DNA of 18,465 nucleotides. Source: an uncultured Roseburia sp. GTDB lineage: Bacteria > Bacillota > Clostridia > Lachnospirales > Lachnospiraceae. Positions 14,003 through 18,465 of the stretch are shown piece by piece. The notes beneath the pieces are model-generated. The model was not told the origin of the DNA, made no database searches, and saw only the letters and a program-made list of their open reading frames with translations. The stretch covers positions 1 through 18,465 of the forward strand of contig CAMTDY010000035.1 in the NCBI GenBank assembly GCA_947070915.1. Direction: 5' to 3'. The number at the start of each line of letters is the position of its first letter. Positions within the stretch are counted from its first letter, which is position 1. A program made the translations under genes and the position numbers.

Positions 14003-15079
14003 TTACATTGTCATAAATGCTGGAACAAGAATGATCACCATGACCACTCCCAGCATTAACATCATAGGAAGAAGCAGTTTCGTCCCCGCTGTCTCTCCCA
14101 TTCTTTTCACAGTTTCCTTTCTTTTTTCAAAAGCTTCCACTGCCTCCAGCTCCAACATGGCAGTCAGTCCTTCAGATCCCTTTCGTATATTCTGATTGAC
14201 CACAGAAGCAAATTTAAGATAGGGCAGCTGTCCGCACCGTCTCCCAAAGGCCCCGATCACCTCTGCTTCCGATACCCCGTTTTTCATCTCCTGGCAGGAT
14301 ACACGGATCTCCTCATACACATAACGCCTGCTGCCCCCCTGTTCCAGACGGTTTTTATACTCGCCGCATATTCGATCAAAACAGCCTCGGACCGTAAGCC
14401 CCGCACTGAGCAGGAGCAGAACTTTATTAATCAGTTCTGGATAATCCAAAGCCAGCTGTTCTTCTCTTAACTGAAGCTTCTGCATCCTCTGGCGTTTCCA
14501 TAAAAATGGCATCGCCGGTAATATCGCCAGCGAGAGAAAAAAAGCAGAATAATCCCTTTTCTTCTCCGGATTCAGGTATTCCACCCTGCTGCCAGACACT
14601 GTCGCCGGCAGCAGAATCTCTTCTGAATCCTTTTGCTGTTCCACCGCCTCCTGTATCTTTTCCTGGATCTCCGCCATAAGCACTTCTGCCTGCGGTACCG
14701 GAGTCTCCTCTGGAGACTGGCCCTGCTCCTCTTCTGTTTTTAGTTCCACAGTAAGCTCTTTTTCTACCCTATCCTCTCCAGACTGTGCCCGCACTCCAAA
14801 AGTCACCACATCTGCATTATTCCTGATGATCCGCCCATCCTGTATTACCGGCTCTGGCTCCTCCGCAGCCATACAGATCAGCAGAAAGATGATGGATAGG
14901 ATCACTGCTGCCAGAATCAGCATAATTCTCTGACACCATATTTCTTCCCATATTTTTTTCTTATCCTGACAGCGGTATAAGATCTCCACCGCTTTTTTTG
15001 TTTCCTTATCCCGATCCAGAATGTGTTCCAGCTGCAGTCTATGTATCATTTTCTGAATATACGGATAGTATTTTTCCAT
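14003..15079 (-). CDS. tadC: TadC-like inner membrane platform protein with large extracytoplasmic insert
   Basis: The protein has 358 residues. The C-terminal half (about 205-350) is a GspF/T2SSF domain, with LDYPELINKVLLLLSAGLTVRGCFDRI as the typical opening and a closing membrane helix (336-356). It acts with TadB as the membrane platform on which the CpaF ATPase drives pilus extrusion. The N-terminal part is unusual: a basic cytoplasmic stretch, a helix (about 50-70), then about 105 acidic and glutamine-rich residues (71-176) before a second helix (178-194). Two helices would place this insert outside the membrane. ATG 15079 has GAGGTGGGG just upstream, and the gene starts 13 nt after tadB. 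Confidence 0.87.
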   Translation of the reverse strand: MEKYYPYIQKMIHRLQLEHILDRDKETKKAVEILYRCQDKKKIWEEIWCQRIMLILAAVILSIIFLLICMAAEEPEPVIQDGRIIRNNADVVTFGVRAQSGEDRVEKELTVELKTEEEQGQSPEETPVPQAEVLMAEIQEKIQEAVEQQKDSEEILLPATVSGSRVEYLNPEKKRDYSAFFLSLAILPAMPFLWKRQRMQKLQLREEQLALDYPELINKVLLLLSAGLTVRGCFDRICGEYKNRLEQGGSRRYVYEEIRVSCQEMKNGVSEAEVIGAFGRRCGQLPYLKFASVVNQNIRKGSEGLTAMLELEAVEAFEKRKETVKRMGETAGTKLLLPMMLMLGVVMVIILVPAFMTM

Positions 15080-15092
15080 CGCCCCACCTCAT

Positions 15093-15836
15093 TCAAAGTT
15101 CTATTTTCATTATGTGCTGTCCCCAGAGGAAGGAGGCACTGTATACTGCCAATGCGCCTGTCATCACTATCCCTCCCATTAGGTTATTGTAGAGGGGATC
15201 CAGAAATCCCGGAGAGAAGATACGAAGGTAGAGGATCATAAGAAGGGGAACTGCTGTCATACATGCTGCTTCCATTTTTTTGCCCGCCACCAGCGTTTCG
15301 ATCTCCCGGCGCACTTCGATCTTCTCTGCAATATTGGAGGAGGTCTGGCGCATGATACGCACCAGATTGCCACCGGTTCGTCTCGCAGTACCAAGTATTT
15401 CACTAAACATCATGATATCCTCCACGCCGCTTCTCTCTCCCAGTTCTTTCATCAGTGTCTCCACGGATGTCTTCACTTCCATCCGCCGTCTCATATGGTC
15501 AAATTCTTTTCGGATGATATCTTCCGGTGAATATATCAGTTTCAGATCCCCCACAGCCTCCCGCACCGAATTTTCCAGGGAATAACCTGCAGAAAGTGCT
15601 GAGACAAGGCTTTCCATGGCATCCTTAAACTGAATGGTGAGCTGCCAGCGCCGCCGCTCCAAAAGGATCTTTCGGTAATAACCCAGAAAAAACAGGGCGG
15701 CCGGTAACGAGAGAACCCCGCAGAGCACTACATTATTATAAAATAACATCAACAGAACAAATCCTGCGCTTCCTCCACACAAACCATACCGGATAAGCTC
15801 CTTTTTTGTGTAGACATACTTATTATAATTGATCAT
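15093..15836 (-). CDS. tadB: TadB-like inner membrane platform protein
   Basis: A 247-residue GspF/T2SSF domain protein. Two hydrophobic helices at the N-terminus (about 18-52) are followed by the cytoplasmic domain with FKDAMESLVSALSAGYSLENSV and the segment GERSGVEDIMMFSEILGTARRTGGNL, typical of TadB, and by two helices near the C-terminus. It pairs with TadC in the pilus platform. The frame stays open to 15860, but ATG 15836 overlaps the cpaF stop as ATGA and has CAGGG 8 nt upstream, so it is chosen. The start is therefore probably coupled to translation of cpaF. Confidence 0.9.
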   Translation of the reverse strand: MINYNKYVYTKKELIRYGLCGGSAGFVLLMLFYNNVVLCGVLSLPAALFFLGYYRKILLERRRWQLTIQFKDAMESLVSALSAGYSLENSVREAVGDLKLIYSPEDIIRKEFDHMRRRMEVKTSVETLMKELGERSGVEDIMMFSEILGTARRTGGNLVRIMRQTSSNIAEKIEVRREIETLVAGKKMEAACMTAVPLLMILYLRIFSPGFLDPLYNNLMGGIVMTGALAVYSASFLWGQHIMKIEL

Positions 15837-17062
15837 ATATGTATCCCTGCCTTTGCACATTTATCGTCATTGATCAGTTTATGTTCCGTCCGTCTCAGAC
15901 TCCCTTTGATCCTTCCCTCTTGTTCCTTTTCCTCGCAAAACCGGAACAGCGGATACATCTGGATCTTTCCCCTCTCACACTGTCCCACTTCGCAGATCTC
16001 CAGAACCTTTCTGCTTTTGTCCCGCAGTCTGCCCAAATGGACAATGATATCTATAGCGGAGGAAATCTGCTGTCTCACGGCCTCCAGCGGGATCTCCATC
16101 CCCATAAGTACCAGTGTCTCAAGGCGGTTCAGCATATCCTCCGGACTGTTGGCATGACCAGTAGACAGACTTCCATCATGACCAGTATTCATCGCTGTCA
16201 ACATATCGATGGCGGTTGCATCCCGGATCTCCCCCACTACGATACGGTCCGGCCGCATCCGCAGGGCACTTTTAATCAGATCCCGGATCGTCACCTGGTT
16301 CTTTCCCTCTACATTGGCATTTCTCGCCTCCAGCCTCACCAGATTTTTTACCTTCTGGATCTGCAGTTCCGCCGAGTCCTCGATTGTGATGATTCTCTCA
16401 TCCCCAGGTATATAATTGGATAAAATATTTAAAAAAGTAGTCTTTCCAGCGCCGGTTCCCCCGGAGATAAATATATTATATTTTGCCTTCACCAGTTTTC
16501 TCAGCACCTCCGCCGCCTCTTCTGTCAACGCTCCCATATCCATTAATTTATCCATGGTCAAAGGATCTTTGGGGAATTTACGGATTGTAATGACCGGTCC
16601 CTCCATCGCAATGGGCGGCATCACAATATTTACCCTGGATCCATCCGCCAGCCGCACATCCAGGATCGGGCTGGTCTCATTGACGATGCGGTTGCCCTCA
16701 GAGGCAATCTGCTGCGCTATATCATAAAGCCTCTCACGGGAATCAAAGGTAAGTCCCGTCTCCATCATCCGCCCCTTCTGCTCAATAAATATATGTTCCG
16801 GTCCATTGACCATGATCTCTGTAATATTCTCATCCTCCAACAGTTCCTGCAGCACATCTAAGCGCCTCATGGAATTATAAATATTCGTCCGAAGTTTTTT
16901 CCTGTCCCCAAAACGCAGATAACTGTCTCCCTCCGCACGCCGGATACTTTCATCGATCAGATGCAGCAGTTCTCCCTCCTGCAGTTCGGAATCTGACGGA
17001 ATCTGTTCTAACACCATCCTCCGGATCTTCTGCCTTTCTTCTTTACTCCCCCTGCCACTCAT
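15833..17062 (-). CDS. cpaF: Tad pilus assembly ATPase CpaF/TadA
   Basis: A 409-residue secretion/pilus ATPase of the CpaF (TadA) branch that powers Flp pilus extrusion at the cytoplasmic face. Motifs in order: N-terminal LQELLEDENITEIMVNGPEHI (71-91), Walker A GGTGAGKTT (201-209), Asp box IITIEDSAEL (224-233), Walker B RIVVGEIRD (273-281) and the His box TGHDGSLSTGHANS (293-306). It acts as a hexamer in the family. ATG 17062 overlaps the TadZ stop as ATGA, with GAGGGGGACAG upstream. The C-terminus beyond about 375 is basic and not conserved. All catalytic motifs are intact, so the machine is probably functional. Confidence 0.96.
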   Translation of the reverse strand: MSGRGSKEERQKIRRMVLEQIPSDSELQEGELLHLIDESIRRAEGDSYLRFGDRKKLRTNIYNSMRRLDVLQELLEDENITEIMVNGPEHIFIEQKGRMMETGLTFDSRERLYDIAQQIASEGNRIVNETSPILDVRLADGSRVNIVMPPIAMEGPVITIRKFPKDPLTMDKLMDMGALTEEAAEVLRKLVKAKYNIFISGGTGAGKTTFLNILSNYIPGDERIITIEDSAELQIQKVKNLVRLEARNANVEGKNQVTIRDLIKSALRMRPDRIVVGEIRDATAIDMLTAMNTGHDGSLSTGHANSPEDMLNRLETLVLMGMEIPLEAVRQQISSAIDIIVHLGRLRDKSRKVLEICEVGQCERGKIQMYPLFRFCEEKEQEGRIKGSLRRTEHKLINDDKCAKAGIHI

Positions 17063-18015
17063 CCACTGTCCCCCTCTGCCCCCATCAAGCGTAGTAACTC
17101 TTCTTCCGTTTCCGGAAGAGAAGAATCTGACTCCTCAAAAGTCATCCTCTCCCACAACTCCGGTTTTCCCTCCATTCCACAATACCGCTGCAGTACATTT
17201 CTCCGGATCGCAGCCAGGATCCCCAATTCTCTCGGAATCAAGATCTGGTCCGCATAAACCATCAGATCCAGGGTATACTCAAAAATCTGCCCCAGTTCCA
17301 GCACAATAACTTCAAACATCTCCTGGGCTTTCAACCCTCTCATAAATCTGCGGATATCTTCCAGAGAAAAATCCAGCAGGTCCTTATAATGGCTGGCCGG
17401 CGTAACCGACCAGATCTTTCCCAGCTGGAATACCGCCTCTTCCAGCCCTTGCGTAAAATCTTTCCCTTCTGTCCGAAGCATAAGATCGGTGAGCCCGGAA
17501 GAGACATCTTTATCCCTCCCGCTGCCCTCTTTCTCCAATAATGAGTTAAAACATATGGGAAAACCACAAAGGCTTATATACAGCACCCGCTTATTCCGGG
17601 ACAGCTCGCCAGCCCTCTTAAGAGCCAGCACCGTTTTTTCATCTCCCCCCTCTGGGGAGAATACGACAATAATTCCTCTTTCCTGCGGAGAAATGTTTCT
17701 ATTAAGCGCTTCTTTTTTCCCCGTCAGTTCCAGCAGTTCTCTATGTATCTCCTCTCTGCTGCGGTACATAAAAATTTTATTTTTCCCCTGCTCCTCCGGT
17801 GTTTTTACAAATAATACGATCTGGCCATCTGGATTCCCCGATATCTTTGGATCATCGGTCAGCACGATATCCTCATCCCTCACATCTGCCTTATCCCTCC
17901 ATCCGGTCAGGAGCTCTACTTCTACACCGGAATTATACCGACCAGTCAGATATCTTGCCAGCCGGCTTCCATAATCCAGATCCGTCATACAGATAAAAAT
18001 TTTACTTTGTCCCAA
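17059..18015 (-). CDS. tadZ: TadZ/CpaE-like pilus localisation ATPase with degenerate Walker A
   Basis: The protein has 318 residues. The N-terminal 100 residues resemble an atypical receiver domain (KIFICMTDLDYGSRLARYL) as in TadZ/CpaE. The rest resembles a MinD/ParA fold. The expected KGGxGKTT loop is replaced by SPEGGDEKTV (120-129), where the signature lysine is glutamate and glycine is glutamate; the catalytic lysine K127 and T128 remain. TadZ proteins recruit the machine to a cell pole or site, often with weak ATPase activity. The frame opens at 18078, but TTG 18015 has AGGAGG (18022-18027) 6 nt upstream and gives MGQSKIFICM, so it is chosen. Its ribosome site includes the stop of the upstream gene. 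The CpaE-like assignment rests mainly on order and domain pattern. Confidence 0.82.
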   Translation of the reverse strand: MGQSKIFICMTDLDYGSRLARYLTGRYNSGVEVELLTGWRDKADVRDEDIVLTDDPKISGNPDGQIVLFVKTPEEQGKNKIFMYRSREEIHRELLELTGKKEALNRNISPQERGIIVVFSPEGGDEKTVLALKRAGELSRNKRVLYISLCGFPICFNSLLEKEGSGRDKDVSSGLTDLMLRTEGKDFTQGLEEAVFQLGKIWSVTPASHYKDLLDFSLEDIRRFMRGLKAQEMFEVIVLELGQIFEYTLDLMVYADQILIPRELGILAAIRRNVLQRYCGMEGKPELWERMTFEESDSSLPETEEELLRLMGAEGDSG

Positions 18016-18021
18016 ATCTTC

Positions 18022-18028
18022 CCTCCTC
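18022..18028 (-). promoter_or_regulatory. Ribosome site deciding the TTG start of tadZ
   Basis: GAGGAGG on the minus strand lies 6 nt before TTG 18015 and spans the stop codon of the upstream prepilin peptidase gene. The longer start at 18078 would sit 52 nt inside that gene without a good site. Confidence 0.7.
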
Positions 18029-18465
18029 ACAAAACAGGATAAACTTTCAGGCATAAGATGACAGCTGTGGAAATACATATAGTAAAGGGGATGACACCAT
18101 CATCTCCACATTTCCCCCGGTCATAGTACACCTTTGGCAGCTTACCTGCCCTTATGTCTTCTACATACTTAAAAAAATATTGAAACCGGTCATAAAAATT
18201 TCTTTTGTGGATCATTTTGATAATAGAAAATATTGCCCCGATGACCAGTGAACAGATCATGACCCGGAAACAAAATCTGAAATTATAATAACTGCTGATT
18301 ATGGAAAATAATTTGATATCGCCTGCACCAAAGAAATGGAGCAGATAAAAGATAAAACAGACAACAACTGGAATCAGACCATTCCATGCAAAATGCCACG
18401 ATCCCGCCATACCATACAGGCATATATTCCGATACAGGCTGAGTGCAAGCCCTCCCGCTATAAAA
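18027..18465 (-). CDS. Prepilin peptidase, A24 family, partial (5' end beyond the window)
   Basis: The frame is open through the right edge of the window, so the apparent ATG at 18410 is internal and the true start is outside. The visible 145 residues or so are hydrophobic with several helices. The GAGDIKLF motif carries the second catalytic aspartate (about 45 residues after the window edge); the first aspartate must lie outside. An upstream stretch FIAGGLALSLYRN fits the helix before this motif in A24 peptidases. A basic loop (KMIHKRNFYDRFQYFFKY) separates the later helices. It probably processes the Flp pilin encoded downstream, sharing work with the peptidase at 10403-10843. The stop overlaps the tadZ ribosome site. 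Confidence 0.85.
   Translation of the reverse strand, partial: FIAGGLALSLYRNICLYGMAGSWHFAWNGLIPVVVCFIFYLLHFFGAGDIKLFSIISSYYNFRFCFRVMICSLVIGAIFSIIKMIHKRNFYDRFQYFFKYVEDIRAGKLPKVYYDRGKCGDDGVIPFTICISTAVILCLKVYPVL

Noticed and set aside
15839..16423. 194-codon plus-strand frame inside cpaF
   Set aside because: It is the antisense shadow of the ATPase C-terminal half, with no family resemblance.
1..18465. CRISPR array, tRNA, rRNA, riboswitch, insertion sequence
   Set aside because: No regularly spaced repeats, cloverleaf with CCA-type end, rRNA core, long leader or transposase motif was seen on either strand.

Overview
The window looks like a chromosomal segment from a Gram-positive (monoderm) clostridium, most likely a Lachnospiraceae gut commensal. 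This rests on the MecA adaptor, a 449-residue Firmicute-type phosphoglucose isomerase, a 55-residue clostridial 2[4Fe-4S] ferredoxin, a DUF1858 redox protein, strong AGGAGG ribosome sites, frequent TTG/GTG starts and a Tad pilus locus without secretin or outer-membrane genes. No rRNA, tRNA, insertion sequence, phage gene or CRISPR array was seen. No gene-free stretch exceeds 300 bases.

Left part (1-3250): mecA runs rightward from a good promoter. A few codons of a possible leftward gene lie at the left edge. A bidirectional terminator separates mecA from a leftward DUF1858 gene. That gene diverges from a rightward ferredoxin gene, and each has its own recognisable promoter. A second bidirectional terminator closes the ferredoxin gene and the leftward pgi. 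pgi has a promoter and, just downstream of it, a perfect 7+1+7 palindrome that could be an operator.

Middle part (3250-8745): a leftward gene set reads rhomboid protease, flavodoxin-like/SCP2 fusion, HIT protein and murG, followed after a 164-nt gap by an unrecognised membrane protein. Translation starts are tightly spaced and several are TTG. A RACo-type ASKHA protein with a shortened ferredoxin domain diverges from the rhomboid gene over a compact promoter region with overlapping -10 elements. Its 3' end overlaps the last gene of the pilus operon by 25 bp, tail to tail.

Right part (8721-18465): one long leftward operon encodes a Tad/Flp type IVc pilus machine. The order of transcription is prepilin peptidase (cut by the window edge), TadZ/CpaE-like, CpaF ATPase, TadB, TadC, Flp pilin, DUF5702 surface protein, TadE-like pseudopilin with a tandem Cys/His domain, a second prepilin peptidase, a second TadE-like pseudopilin, and a membrane-anchored FHA protein. 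Most junctions are 4-bp ATGA overlaps or gaps under 15 nt, so the set is probably translationally coupled. The exception is a 139-nt gap upstream of the first tadE-like gene, which holds a 24-bp inverted repeat. CpaF would power TadB/TadC to extrude Flp subunits processed by the peptidases, TadE-like pseudopilins would prime or cap the fibre, and TadZ would position it. The FHA protein could add phosphothreonine-dependent control.

The least-described parts are the pseudopilin with two His-Cys/CxxC units, the long inverted repeat, the TadC with an extracytoplasmic insert, the FHA subunit and the shortened ferredoxin domain of the RACo-like protein. All coordinates and motifs were read by eye. 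Family names are from recognition of motifs, not from searches.
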